Positions 18,801 to 26,601 of a stretch of DNA of 64,000 nt are shown piece after piece. The stretch is from Chitinophagales bacterium (GTDB lineage: Bacteria > Bacteroidota > Bacteroidia > Chitinophagales > Chitinophagaceae), in assembly GCA_013298665.1 (NCBI GenBank), contig JAAFIK010000004.1, forward strand, positions 1 through 64,000. The letters run 5' to 3'. A program made the position numbers and the translations under genes. How positions within the stretch are numbered: position 1 is the first letter of the stretch; the number at the start of each line of letters is the position of its first letter. The notes beneath the pieces are model-generated. The model did not search any database and had not been told where the DNA came from. It saw nothing but the letters and a program-made list of their open reading frames with translations.

Positions 18801-19727
18801 ACCGTTCATAGCTACCCAAACCCTCCCCTTTGTATCCTTGTACATTGCCCAGGGACCAAAATCATTATTGGTGAGCCCGAAAGGCACTGGTGTATTATTC
18901 TGGTCGTACTTGCCAATATAAGCACCCGATAAAGTATAACGCAAAATGCCTGCGGTCATTAAGGACGCGGCACTATACCCGTCACTGCCCACCCAAACTT
19001 CCCCATTGGCCTGGATGACACTGCGGCAGGTGCGGCGCTTACCAATACTGTAATTCTCCGTCTGGTAATTATTCCCTACCCCGATACTAATACCGGTAGG
19101 ATCAGGCAGATCGGCACCGGTAATAAAGCTGAAATTATCCCCGCTGAAACGCCCGACAGCTCCGGGCGCAAAATGATAGCGGGCATTGTAATTCAGAAAT
19201 GCAGGATAGGTGAGTGAATCGTGATATGAACCCGCACACCAGGCCGTACCCAGCGAGTCGACACATACCCCCAGGATATTACGCGTAGGTGGCCCCGGGT
19301 TAACCATCTGACCCAGCACAGGACGACCCTTGAAATAGAACCTTTTGTAAGGCAGCGTTTTATCGATCCGGTGTACGCCCCCGTAAAAATTGTTGTTATT
19401 ACCCGCTTCCCCACTACCCAGAAACAGCACATAGCCCGAAGAAGCTACCCATATATTGTTACCACTACAGGCAATCTGCCGGATATTGCATTTTTTAAAG
19501 GCCGGAAAACCAAGACCTGCACCCCAGTCTTTCCAGGAACGCTGATCATACTTCCAGATACTTTTACCATTCGTACCCGCGTATACGTTATCCTCATCAT
19601 CAACAGCAATACTGGTAAAAGAAGTATCTCTTTTAAACACCTGCACAGAAACCTGAAATCCCTGTGCAGAAACAACCTGGGCAGCAAAAAAAATACCGCA
19701 TACCATTACGGCTATTATCTTTCTCAT
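15849..19727 (-). CDS. Secreted beta-propeller/alpha-beta-hydrolase fusion with T9SS sorting domain
   Basis: 1292 residues in three parts. After a signal peptide (ends VVSAQ) residues 25-430 form a propeller of the type found in two-component regulator sensors, with repeats such as IAVDDEDNVYAGTNG and DTKGRVWVAMNG. Near residues 555-880 is an alpha/beta hydrolase: oxyanion region PPVLMIHGVWSS and nucleophile elbow ILAHSRGGIFSR (Ser near 641), most like lipases acting with GHSxGG-type elbows. The last 80 residues (LIIYPNPADDKIDIQ onward) are a Por/T9SS C-terminal sorting domain. It should be exported to the surface. Substrate unknown; the propeller may bind it. Confidence 0.88.
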   Translation of the reverse strand: MRKIIAVMVCGIFFAAQVVSAQGFQVSVQVFKRDTSFTSIAVDDEDNVYAGTNGKSIWKYDQRSWKDWGAGLGFPAFKKCNIRQIACSGNNIWVASSGYVLFLGSGEAGNNNNFYGGVHRIDKTLPYKRFYFKGRPVLGQMVNPGPPTRNILGVCVDSLGTAWCAGSYHDSLTYPAFLNYNARYHFAPGAVGRFSGDNFSFITGADLPDPTGISIGVGNNYQTENYSIGKRRTCRSVIQANGEVWVGSDGYSAASLMTAGILRYTLSGAYIGKYDQNNTPVPFGLTNNDFGPWAMYKDTKGRVWVAMNGTKGIAVFDSTGWHYIGVPPNIAAASIFRPNAIGGGSTGEVFFGTNNGLLMYKGKGDYSSDTSYTVFTTTQGLSSNSIFGVTIGRDQSIWIATTAGINRIQRGDLFVYNLKPTTLTITVTDNDAFRRPVLRYDSRAPQDILNKDTLLIAADGSRATIFKWAGVTPNNMKLRIAQDPDGQNPDQFGSFFLRYLTPSNDSIRLQYTHPKFIDELYTVSNDGGRNVRLQVVDTTVSPVKVVLDIPVKFVLPPVLMIHGVWSSVQSFKKMDESLRDVLSNYKKPWMRLRIWYANDRHGEPLSSQYDYRYEVPSGIDRLLEGCVANKMSAGKVDILAHSRGGIFSRLYLQENFVGYRKDINKLITINTPHAGSQTANLALDKRKLILVKYRPILGFSIDTSKTLGQVFRGFSLEDYDDINGAEELKVNAPAIFSTLNGPGNLNKNTTYSHAVIGRQLFGQAVPFPDILNGGLLQGAMNMRLRLLQGLMAYGAQTADDVLKAIYNGEFNDIVVPESSQQGGLNESNVSRFPGVNVAHSNKRLAFGLIEVARGVLDIPVVHSRINDLLRANPNGGLFGTSGFAPPDLRNGYTFLKPNPFFLLGSSDNGTTGGRTYSDIRIRIDSTLNGSTVNAGDTLMVKVSKNNLDTMVLAYSGKTIDVFSDVHFNTDTVFKFRIPREATGQIAIEAYGFNGGEAAYDSIYVNIGLPASVVLDSIRIDRTPWADSMIRVVQGDSVTYSVNGYYSDGIVREITYLTPFTKTVLDGNISTPGINRVKGLVVGFDELRVSFQGKVDSIPAEVLPVRTYSPPVVIPVSFTGISARYTGDKIKISWNTAQEINNHHFEVQHSTTGNGFVTIGTVAAAGLALGSSYSFDHPDYVMGRNYYRIKQVDIDGTASYTTIVSVLVDGKQQLIIYPNPADDKIDIQFTGTVQKPRMLRVVNTWGQVLLQQNLPVNTTRTTLPLLNLLPGIYTIEVFGEKDERIAAEKFIKK

Positions 19728-19834
19728 GTAAATAAACAGTTTTATAAATGTAAGATCTGGTCGCTTTGCCGGAGAAGAGTAGTGTCAGGATGGATTGCCA
19801 TACCTGTATGGCGAACAGGCTGCAAGATAATGTA

Positions 19835-19850
19835 TTTTGAATATTCAAAA
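19835..19850. promoter_or_regulatory. Perfect 16-bp palindrome upstream of the propeller-hydrolase gene
   Basis: TTTTGAATATTCAAAA is a perfect inverted repeat about 110 bases upstream of the gene starting at 19727. Its minus-strand TTTTG lies 16 nt ahead of a TATCTTGC at 19822-19829, so it could overlap a -33 element and act as an operator. This is inference from geometry only. Confidence 0.35.
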
Positions 19851-19961
19851 ATGGGAAAACAGAAAACCACGCCATCTGCCATATGGATAACCATAAGATA
19901 ACAATGCCGGTAACAATTAGTTATAAAAATGCAGCAATATAGGAGATCCTTAGCTGGTTAC

Positions 19962-20471
19962 TCAGCGTTGCTGCACAAACAAACGGATCGCATTGATATA
20001 TATTTTGCCTCTTTTTTCAGCAAAATAATCTGCTGCAAGCGCGGTCATGGCCATTATGGCAAGTGTAAGCCCCAGTCCCCTCCAGAATGCGCGATCCGCA
20101 TTACAACTGAAGAACAGTAACAGCCCCGCCAGTGCAAGCGCGATTTCTGTATAACGGTAAATAATAAAGTTTTTCATCACGGTTTCCATCCTGGGCAGTT
20201 CTCTACCGGCAATATCGCCGGGTATCATGTCCAGGGCATACACCACGCGTACGCGGTCTGCATCACTTCTTTTATATACGGTATAACCTACTGTACCCAG
20301 CAATACACCGATGGTTATCAGGGGGATGGCCGCACCTTTGTAAAAAGGCGTTTTTAACCCCAGCAGAAAAACCAGGGCCAATACCAGGGCGGTGATGCCG
20401 ATAGCCAGGAAAAGGAGACTCTCCTGCTTCTCCGCCAGAAAATATTTTTCAATATCCGTTTTTGTAAGCAT
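19962..20471 (-). CDS. Four-helix membrane protein of unknown function
   Basis: A 169-residue protein with four hydrophobic segments (about residues 19-41, 46-66, 105-125 and 130-147). A 40-residue soluble stretch lies between helices 2 and 3 and begins KRSDADRVRVVYALD. I recognise no family. It stands between two unrelated minus-strand genes, 45 bases after the SDR gene start region. The coding call rests on length, a charged N-terminus (MLTKTDIEKYF) and clean membrane topology. Confidence 0.65.
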   Translation of the reverse strand: MLTKTDIEKYFLAEKQESLLFLAIGITALVLALVFLLGLKTPFYKGAAIPLITIGVLLGTVGYTVYKRSDADRVRVVYALDMIPGDIAGRELPRMETVMKNFIIYRYTEIALALAGLLLFFSCNADRAFWRGLGLTLAIMAMTALAADYFAEKRGKIYINAIRLFVQQR

Positions 20472-20515
20472 AATGATGACTGGTGAGGCAATACTTTAAT
20501 TGCCGTTATATAAAC

Positions 20516-21307
20516 TTAATGTGCTTTATCCTGCATACTGCGTGCCATCTTCAGCACCAGCCACCTCGGCGCAAACCGCACACCATTGGCCAGGAGGGCA
20601 TTCAACCATCCGTGTATGGCCACCACCTTCCCTTTCATCATTGCCTTATACCCGTATGCAGCCACATCCGCCGATGAAGGCAGACGCTTACCTTTGACCA
20701 ATTTACTTTCTTCCATGGCCGCGGCCGACTGAAAACCGCTCTCGGTAGCACCCGGACAAAGCGCCGTCACCGTCACACCCGTACCCGTAAGTTCATTACT
20801 GATGGCTTCAGAAAAATGCAGCACATAGGCCTTGGTGGCAAAATACACTGCCATCGTTGGCCCGGGCTGAAAAGCAGCCGTAGAAGCCACATTCAGTATC
20901 CGTCCCTGCTTACGCACAATCATCCCCGGCAGAAAAAGACGCGTGAGGTGCGTCAGCGTACCAATATTCAGGTTGATCATCTGCTCCTGTTTGGCCCAAT
21001 CACTTTCATGAAAAAACCCGAAATCACCGAACCCGGCATTATTCACTAAGTAATCGATCGCAATATTCCGCTCCGCGCACCAGTTAAATACTTCGGTAGC
21101 CGCAGCCGGAGCAGCCAGGTCTTTGGCCAGTACAGCCACTTCAACGTTGAATTGTTTGCGCAGTTCCCCTGCCAGTGCCAACAGGCGGTCGCCACTACGG
21201 GCTACCAATACCAGGTTCGTGCCGGCAGCAGCAAACTGCCGGGCGAGTTCAAGGCCGATACCATTAGATGCACCGGTAACCAGTGCCGCCGAAAATTGTT
21301 TTTGCAT
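20516..21307 (-). CDS. Short-chain dehydrogenase/reductase
   Basis: A classical SDR of 263 residues. The NAD(P)-binding motif TGASNGIG is at 11-18, followed by NNAG near residue 90 and the catalytic YFATK. A basic residue pattern after the glycine motif (VARS) suggests NADPH preference. It resembles the DltE/YqjQ-like group acting on unspecified carbonyls or alcohols. The gene stands alone with an AT-rich region upstream. Confidence 0.85.
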   Translation of the reverse strand: MQKQFSAALVTGASNGIGLELARQFAAAGTNLVLVARSGDRLLALAGELRKQFNVEVAVLAKDLAAPAAATEVFNWCAERNIAIDYLVNNAGFGDFGFFHESDWAKQEQMINLNIGTLTHLTRLFLPGMIVRKQGRILNVASTAAFQPGPTMAVYFATKAYVLHFSEAISNELTGTGVTVTALCPGATESGFQSAAAMEESKLVKGKRLPSSADVAAYGYKAMMKGKVVAIHGWLNALLANGVRFAPRWLVLKMARSMQDKAH

Positions 21308-21410
21308 AACAGGAGTGATTGTGAAAAACAGCCATTACATACAACCGTTTCCGGCGTAAAGTTAGTCCAAATTTTTATTTATCAAATAATTATAAATAAT
21401 ATTTGATAAA

Positions 21411-22010
21411 CTATACGGTCTTGCGCTCCAGCAACTGCATGATGCGCTCATCGTTTGGCGCAACACCGGGAGCAAAATACCCCAGCAACCGTCCCTCCTC
21501 ATCTATCAGGTATTTACAGAAATTCCATTCCGGCACCTGCGTATTCCAGCCATTGGCATGTACAGCGCTGAGCCACCGGTACACCGGGTGCTGCTGTACG
21601 CCGCCAACCACACTTGTTTTGCGAAACAGCGGAAAACTGATGCCATAATTCAGGCTGCAGAAGCCGGCAATGGCCTCGTCGCTGCCCGTTTCCTGTGCCT
21701 TGAAATCATTGGCCGGAAAAGCCATGACCACCAGCTCCTCCCGGTATTGCTGCCAAAGCGCTTCCAATGCTTCATATTGTGCGGTAAACCCGCAATCAGA
21801 AGCGGTATTGACAATCAGCACTTTTTTACCCCGGAGGGTTTCAAAGGAAAAAACGGAGCCATCGCTGCGTACAGCACCGAGCTGATAAAAGGGCTGTGGT
21901 GGTGGTACCGGACCCGGAGCCAGTATAACCTTTTTATACTTTCCCACCCCACCCGTGAGGCGCATTATGACGGGATAAATGGTTTTGAGGATCCGTTGGC
22001 GTAGAGTCAT
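21411..22010 (-). CDS. Glutathione peroxidase family protein
   Basis: A 199-residue peroxidase of the thioredoxin fold that reduces H2O2 or organic peroxides. The peroxidatic cysteine is C73 in NTASDCGFTAQYE, and the WNF motif is present near residue 163. The usual FPCNQF motif reads FPANDF here, so the resolving cysteine and the catalytic glutamine are replaced, a pattern I associate with Bacteroidota members that use a reductant other than glutathione (inference). An unusual N-terminal extension of 40 residues is rich in proline at its end. The start lies four bases after the stop of the aldehyde dehydrogenase gene, so the two are probably co-transcribed. Confidence 0.88.
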   Translation of the reverse strand: MTLRQRILKTIYPVIMRLTGGVGKYKKVILAPGPVPPPQPFYQLGAVRSDGSVFSFETLRGKKVLIVNTASDCGFTAQYEALEALWQQYREELVVMAFPANDFKAQETGSDEAIAGFCSLNYGISFPLFRKTSVVGGVQQHPVYRWLSAVHANGWNTQVPEWNFCKYLIDEEGRLLGYFAPGVAPNDERIMQLLERKTV

Positions 22011-22014
22011 GGTA

Positions 22015-23397
22015 TTATTTTATTACCCACTTAAAAAGTTTCAGTTTGCCTTTAAAAGGCGGATACTTGATGGCAGGATCAAACCATACCGGTGTTTTCA
22101 TCACCGCTTTACGATGACTGAAAGCCGCATAGCTGTTCTGCCCGTGATAAGCACCTGTACCACTGGCTCCCCTGCCGCCAAAAGGCAGGTTATGGTTGGT
22201 GAGGTGCCAACTGCTGTTGTTGATACAGCCCCCGCCAAAAGCAACCGCTTCCATCCATTCCTTTTCTTTACGACTATTGCTGGTATATACATAGAAGGCC
22301 AACGGGTTGGGGTTGCGGGCAATAATGGCCAGCGCTTCTTCCTGCGTATCAAAACTGATGATGGGTCGTATCGGGCCAAAAACCTCTTCCTGCATCAGCG
22401 GACTATCTAACGATACCCCATCCATCAGGGTGGGTTGTATATACCCCTGCAACCGGTCATGCATACCACCACAAATAATATTACCCTGCGAGAGGTAGCC
22501 AACCAACCGGTCAAACTGCCGGTCGTTGATGATCTTACCATAATTATAATCCACTGCCGGATTTTCAGAGAAAAAGGTCAGCAAACTCTTTTTGAGGGCA
22601 GCCACCAGTTCATCCTTTCTGTCGCGGTGTACCAGGATATAGTCAGGCGCTACGCACATCTGCCCCGCATTGGAAAAAGCTGCGATCGCAATACGGCGGG
22701 CAGCCACTTTTATATTGGCATCCTTTTCCACTACACAGGGGCTTTTACCCCCCAGTTCCAGTGTGACCGGTGTAAGCGTTTCAGCAGCCATCTTATACAC
22801 CAGCTTACCTACAGCAGTACTACCGGTAAAAAACACATGGTCAAACCGGAAATGATTCATCATCGCGGGTACCACCACCCCGCCATCACCTTCTGTAAAC
22901 AAAATATATTCCGGAGGGAAGCAGGAATCAATCAGCTTTTTCATCACTGCTGTGGTTGCAGGTGCAAACTCACTGCTCTTGAGTACCACACAATTGCCCG
23001 CAGCGATCGCTCCCACCAATGGCGTAAAAAGTAATTGAAGCGGATAGTTCCAGGGAGCAATGATGAGTACCACACCAAGTGGTTCGGTAAGGGTGTAGCT
23101 GCGCGATGGGAGATTGAGCAGATTGGTTCTTGCGGGTTGCGGCTGCATCCATCGGCGCAGGTCTTTCAGCGTGGCAGTTATTTCGCTGAGCACAAAACCC
23201 GTTTCGGTTACCCAGCTTTCTTCAGGATTTTTTTTCAGGTCGGCATAAAGTGCATCATGCAATGCCTGCTCGTATGTGAGGATGGCCTGCTTCAGCGCCA
23301 GCAACTGCTGTTTGCGAAAGGCAAATGTGCGCGTGGCACCACTATTAAAATATTGACGCGAACGGGCTAACCCTGCTGTTAATGCTACAGTATCCAT
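22015..23397 (-). CDS. NAD(P)-dependent aldehyde dehydrogenase
   Basis: 460 residues, the short class-3-like form of the ALDH superfamily. Catalytic residues are E214 in TLELGGKSP and C248 in SNAGQMCVAPDY; the cofactor motif FTGSTAVGK is near residue 190. Class 3 enzymes oxidise medium and long-chain or aromatic aldehydes, including lipid peroxidation products. Pairing with a peroxidase gene four bases downstream fits a role in clearing peroxidised lipids and the aldehydes they yield. Confidence 0.9.
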   Translation of the reverse strand: MDTVALTAGLARSRQYFNSGATRTFAFRKQQLLALKQAILTYEQALHDALYADLKKNPEESWVTETGFVLSEITATLKDLRRWMQPQPARTNLLNLPSRSYTLTEPLGVVLIIAPWNYPLQLLFTPLVGAIAAGNCVVLKSSEFAPATTAVMKKLIDSCFPPEYILFTEGDGGVVVPAMMNHFRFDHVFFTGSTAVGKLVYKMAAETLTPVTLELGGKSPCVVEKDANIKVAARRIAIAAFSNAGQMCVAPDYILVHRDRKDELVAALKKSLLTFFSENPAVDYNYGKIINDRQFDRLVGYLSQGNIICGGMHDRLQGYIQPTLMDGVSLDSPLMQEEVFGPIRPIISFDTQEEALAIIARNPNPLAFYVYTSNSRKEKEWMEAVAFGGGCINNSSWHLTNHNLPFGGRGASGTGAYHGQNSYAAFSHRKAVMKTPVWFDPAIKYPPFKGKLKLFKWVIK

Positions 23398-23526
23398 GAG
23401 TAATCTTGACTGGTGAAATAAAGTGTGTTACCCCCAACCGGCAACACCCCGTAACAAAATTAACCGAAACCAGCCACTTTACCCTTGCCCATATTCCGTA
23501 ATAAAATATTACTTTCACCCGCTGAT

Positions 23527-23964
23527 ATGACAGACGAACAATATATGCGGCAAGCCCTGCAGGAGGCGCAGCAGGCGTACGACACCGGCGAGGTCCCGGT
23601 TGGCGCAATTGTGGTGATGCAGAACAGGATCATCGGGCGCGGACACAACCAGGTAGAGTTGCTTACCGACAGTACTGCACACGCCGAGATCATCGCCCTT
23701 ACAGCAGCCTTCAATTATCTCGGCGCCAAATACCTGCCCGAAGCTACCCTCTACGTAACCGTTGAACCCTGCCTCATGTGTGCAGGTGCGCTGCACTGGA
23801 GCAAAATCAGCCGTATCGTCTGGGGGACAGATGATGAAAAAAATGGCCACCGCAAACATACCGGCAGCCATAATCCCTTTCACCCCAAAACAACACTGAC
23901 AAGCGGCATACTTGGTAACGAATGTGCTGCCCTGATGAAGGATTTTTTTAAAGCCAGGCGATAG
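23527..23964 (+). CDS. tadA: tRNA-specific adenosine deaminase
   Basis: Deaminates A34 to inosine in the anticodon wobble position of tRNA-Arg(ACG). It is a 145-residue zinc deaminase with the ligand H52 and proton shuttle E54 in THAEI-type context (TAHAEII) and zinc cysteines C82 and C85 in EPCLMCAGA. The ATG at 23527 matches the family start; the longer frame adds 14 residues unlike the family. Alone on the plus strand, divergent from the aldehyde dehydrogenase gene. Confidence 0.93.
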   Translation: MTDEQYMRQALQEAQQAYDTGEVPVGAIVVMQNRIIGRGHNQVELLTDSTAHAEIIALTAAFNYLGAKYLPEATLYVTVEPCLMCAGALHWSKISRIVWGTDDEKNGHRKHTGSHNPFHPKTTLTSGILGNECAALMKDFFKARR

Positions 23965-23975
23965 GGCTACCCGCC

Positions 23976-24120
23976 ACTTAGTACATGGTACTGAGTATTA
24001 AGTACTGCTCTCCCTCCTGATACCTGCTACTTGCAATCCTGCTATTCCAGATGTAAGAAACAAGACACAAGTATCAAGACGAAACCCTCCTAAGTACTGA
24101 GTACTTAGTACCAAGTACTG
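23976..24120. repeat. GTAC-rich intergenic repeat block, copy A
   Basis: The stretch after tadA is built of short imperfect palindromic units such as TAAGTACTGAGTACTTAG and GTACCAAGTACTG at both ends, with a central segment (ACAAGTATCAAGACGAAACCC). Similar words occur before ruvB (44299-44512). No coding potential is visible. It looks like a dispersed non-coding repeat family. Confidence 0.6.
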
Positions 24121-24185
24121 TATCAACCATTTCCGATTTTAGAAAGATTTAATCTCCTACCTCCTCATATTCGCGCCCGTATTCG

Positions 24186-24193
24186 TAAATTTG
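24186..24193 (+). promoter_or_regulatory. -7 box of the superoxide dismutase gene
   Basis: TAAATTTG matches TAnnTTTG and gives a leader of about 35 nt before the ATG at 24233. Confidence 0.45.
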
Positions 24194-24232
24194 ATCTCTG
24201 ATAAATCAACATCTAAAAAAACAAATCACATT

Positions 24233-24838
24233 ATGAGTTTTACAGTAGCCCCATTACCATACGCACACGATGCGCTGGAACCACATATTGATACCACCAC
24301 CATGCAGATCCACCATGGTAAGCACCACCAGGCTTACGTGGACAACCTGAACAAAGCCATTGCAGGTACCCCCAACGAAGGCAAAACCATCGAACAACTG
24401 GTTGCCGAAGCAGGCAGCATCAGCCCCACGGTACGCAATAATGGTGGTGGTCACTGGAACCATACTTTTTTTTGGGAAAGCATGGCACCCAATGCTGGCG
24501 GCGCACCTGCCGGTGATCTCGCGGCTGCCATCGATGCAGCGTTTGGTTCTTTCGACGCGTTTAAAGAAAAGTTTGCCAATGCCGGTATTACCCGTTTCGG
24601 AAGCGGATGGGCATGGCTCATCGTAAAAGACGGTAAACTCGAAGTGTCCTCTACCCCCAACCAGGATAATCCACTTATGGATGTGGCCGATGTAAAAGGA
24701 GTCCCTATCCTGGGCGCCGATGTTTGGGAACACGCTTATTACCTCAAATACCAGAACCTCAGGGCCAAATACCTTGACGCATTCTGGAACGTAGTCAATT
24801 GGACAAAAGTAGCCGAACGTTTCGGCGCAGCAAAATAA
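24233..24838 (+). CDS. Superoxide dismutase, Fe/Mn family
   Basis: Converts superoxide to H2O2 and O2 in the cytoplasm. 201 residues with the complete metal site: H27 in [13 protein letters not shown]77 in [10 protein letters not shown]163 and H167 in [10 protein letters not shown]. The GGGHWNH context and the NQD motif near residue 144 favour manganese or cambialistic use (inference). The ATG at 24233 is preferred over an in-frame ATG 42 bases earlier, which lies just downstream of the -7 box but adds non-family residues. Ends in a clear terminator. Confidence 0.95.
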   Translation: MSFTVAPLPYAHDALEPHIDTTTMQIHHGKHHQAYVDNLNKAIAGTPNEGKTIEQLVAEAGSISPTVRNNGGGHWNHTFFWESMAPNAGGAPAGDLAAAIDAAFGSFDAFKEKFANAGITRFGSGWAWLIVKDGKLEVSSTPNQDNPLMDVADVKGVPILGADVWEHAYYLKYQNLRAKYLDAFWNVVNWTKVAERFGAAK

Positions 24839-24864
24839 CCAGTACAGGCAATATGTACAGATCA

Positions 24865-24888
24865 ACCCGGGCTCGTCCCGGGTCTTTT
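24865..24888 (+). terminator. Terminator after superoxide dismutase
   Basis: Stem ACCCGGG / CCCGGGT with a 5-base loop, followed by CTTTT, 27 bases after the stop. Confidence 0.8.
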
Positions 24889-24962
24889 ATGCAGCGTAAT
24901 CACCGGCTGCATATAGATATCTGTTTTCTTTTTTGTACTTTACAACCCGTAAATACCCCTGT

Positions 24963-25538
24963 ATGCGATCAATATTTTTCATCTGGCTCTTAATTTTTTG
25001 CACTTTTGCCTATGCTGATGTGCCGGGCAAGCCCACCAACAACCCTTCCAATATTACATTGCAAAATGTTGCAGCATTAAGCGATTATACCATTTACTGG
25101 TCCAAACACTACGACGATACCACCATCGTCATCAGCAAAGACACGACCATCAGTATTCCCGGTAGTGCAGGCGCGCCCGATGGTGCCATTTGCTGGGGCA
25201 TTCATAAAAAAACCGGCCAATCCACCGATACGCTCTCTTTCTCCAACCATTACAATCCCGATAACGTTGTCGTCATCACAGGAATCACCGGTGGCAAAAT
25301 ACAGTATAGCCTTCAGGAGTTATCCAATGCCAACAAAGTTGTAACGACAACTGACAAAGACAGTATTGCTGATAAAAAACTGGTGAAAGCCGCAGAAGCC
25401 GTGGAGAAAAAACATACGGGCAGAGCCACCCTGCTGGCAGTATTCGCCGCTGTCGGGCTGGCGGGAATCACCGGTTTATTGCTGTACCGGCGAAAGCAGA
25501 AAGCAGCCGCAAAAGCGGCTCAGGGAACGGGATCATAA
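24963..25538 (+). CDS. Secreted or membrane-tethered protein of unknown function
   Basis: 191 residues from the ATG at 24963. A signal peptide ([18 protein letters not shown]) leads a beta-rich domain of about 110 residues with repeated T and D, then a charged linker, a single membrane helix (about 157-175) and a basic tail ([13 protein letters not shown]). The topology is an exported domain held in the inner membrane by a C-terminal anchor. I recognise no family. Its 3' end overlaps the convergent yidD gene by 19 bases. Confidence 0.65.
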   Translation: MRSIFFIWLLIFCTFAYADVPGKPTNNPSNITLQNVAALSDYTIYWSKHYDDTTIVISKDTTISIPGSAGAPDGAICWGIHKKTGQSTDTLSFSNHYNPDNVVVITGITGGKIQYSLQELSNANKVVTTTDKDSIADKKLVKAAEAVEKKHTGRATLLAVFAAVGLAGITGLLLYRRKQKAAAKAAQGTGS

Positions 25539-25753
25539 CCATGTCCCCCCCAGGGATGGCAGCGCCCAAGTCTGCGGATGGTAAGCCAGAGTCCTTTTAT
25601 GGGGCCATATTTTTTTATCGCTTCAATGCCATATTGTGAACAGGTGGGCGTAAACCTGCACTTCTGCCCCAGCCAGGGGGAGATGATCCATTGGTACAGC
25701 TTAATCAGTATAATAAAGGGCATACCCAGCATCCACCACAAGCCGCCCAACAT
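25520..25753 (-). CDS. yidD: Membrane protein insertion efficiency factor YidD
   Basis: Small amphipathic inner-membrane-associated protein of about 77 residues that assists YidC-dependent insertion. The hallmark sequence [21 protein letters not shown] and the [18 protein letters not shown] tail are present. The frame is open further upstream; the start at 25753 ([10 protein letters not shown]) leaves a 40-base gap to rnpA, while one at 25816 would overlap it. The neighbourhood rpmH-rnpA-yidD is conserved, though no yidC follows here. Confidence 0.9.
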   Translation of the reverse strand: MLGGLWWMLGMPFIILIKLYQWIISPWLGQKCRFTPTCSQYGIEAIKKYGPIKGLWLTIRRLGRCHPWGGHGYDPVP

Positions 25754-25793
25754 CGGGTGCCGGTTACCGGTTGAAACCAGGTGGTCATTGTCG

Positions 25794-26219
25794 TTATGGC
25801 AGCATTGCTTTCCCATACAGGCGCTCAAGTATTTTTTGCAGTTTTTCTGCAACAAGAACATATTCAGGTATCTCTTTACCGGTGTAAATGAGAAAGACGG
25901 CCATCGATGCCGGTACACCCGTAAGCATTTCCTCCAATGGATTTTTCTGCAGCCGCCAGGCTTCCCGCATCAATCGCTTCACCCGGTTGCGGTGTACAGC
26001 CTTTTTGAAATTCCGGGTACTCACACTAAACGCTGCCCGCAACGGCGGCATTGGCGGTTGCGGTAAAGCCGGTTCTGGCGGTGGCACCGCCTGTACCATG
26101 TAGATAACACGGAATGGAAACACCGAAAAGGAAACACCGCTGCTGAACAACTGACCAATCAGTTTACGGCTCTTGAGTCTTTCCGTTTTACCCAGTGTAT
26201 GTTTTACAGTATTGGCCAT
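25794..26219 (-). CDS. rnpA: Ribonuclease P protein component
   Basis: Protein subunit of RNase P, which matures the 5' end of tRNAs. About 141 residues from MANTVKH. The RNR-type signature is visible as [16 protein letters not shown] near residue 75, with the N-terminal [11 protein letters not shown]. The frame opens at 26243, but those first codons are the stem and T-run of the rpmH terminator, so the start must be at 26219 or the ATG at 26228. The central segment rich in P ([16 protein letters not shown]) is longer than usual. Confidence 0.9.
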   Translation of the reverse strand: MANTVKHTLGKTERLKSRKLIGQLFSSGVSFSVFPFRVIYMVQAVPPPEPALPQPPMPPLRAAFSVSTRNFKKAVHRNRVKRLMREAWRLQKNPLEEMLTGVPASMAVFLIYTGKEIPEYVLVAEKLQKILERLYGKAMLP

Positions 26220-26228
26220 CGTTTGCAT

Positions 26229-26257
26229 AAAAAAAGCCTTCAAAAAATATTGAAGGC
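26229..26257 (-). terminator. Terminator between rpmH and rnpA
   Basis: Minus-strand stem GCCTTCAA / TTGAAGGC (arms 26250-26257 and 26236-26243) with a 6-base loop is followed by seven T. It ends within 10 bases of the rnpA start, so it separates, or attenuates between, L34 and RNase P protein expression. Confidence 0.85.
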
Positions 26258-26296
26258 AGTAATACAGTTATCCGCCTCCGGGCGGCGTCAGTATGA

Positions 26297-26464
26297 TTAT
26301 TTCTTGTCAACCCTTTCGCTCGAAACCGTCAGTTTGGCACGGCCCTTACGACGACGGCTTGCCAGTACCTTACGGCCATTGGCAGAAGCCATACGCTCAC
26401 GGAAACCGTGTACAGATTTACGACGACGCTTATGGGGTTGATATGTCCTTTTTTTGTTTGCCAT
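26297..26464 (-). CDS. rpmH: 50S ribosomal protein L34
   Basis: A 55-residue, highly basic ribosomal protein. It begins [15 protein letters not shown] and contains the family signature [20 protein letters not shown]. The C-terminus (SSERVDKK) is slightly longer than the E. coli protein, as in other Bacteroidota. Followed by its own terminator and then rnpA. The first gene of the classic rpmH-rnpA pair. Confidence 0.96.
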   Translation of the reverse strand: MANKKRTYQPHKRRRKSVHGFRERMASANGRKVLASRRRKGRAKLTVSSERVDKK

Positions 26465-26517
26465 TGTCTAAAGATTTTCCTTTTACAAAAATTAATGATC
26501 AAGTTATTATTCAAACC

Positions 26518-26564
26518 CAGCAGGATCACCATATCCTGCTGTCTGTGAAAGGACGGCAAAGGTA
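26518..26564 (-). promoter_or_regulatory. rpmH promoter box and leader hairpin
   Basis: TACCTTTG on the minus strand at 26557-26564 is a -7 box. The predicted leader of about 88 nt contains a 9-bp hairpin (CAGCAGGAT / ATCCTGCTG, 26518-26541) starting some 11 nt into the transcript, with no following T-run. It could be a leader control element or the terminator of murI; the promoter position favours the first. Confidence 0.5.
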
Positions 26565-26601
26565 GGGGGAATTATTTAATTTTTCACAGCAAAACTTAGG
26601 T

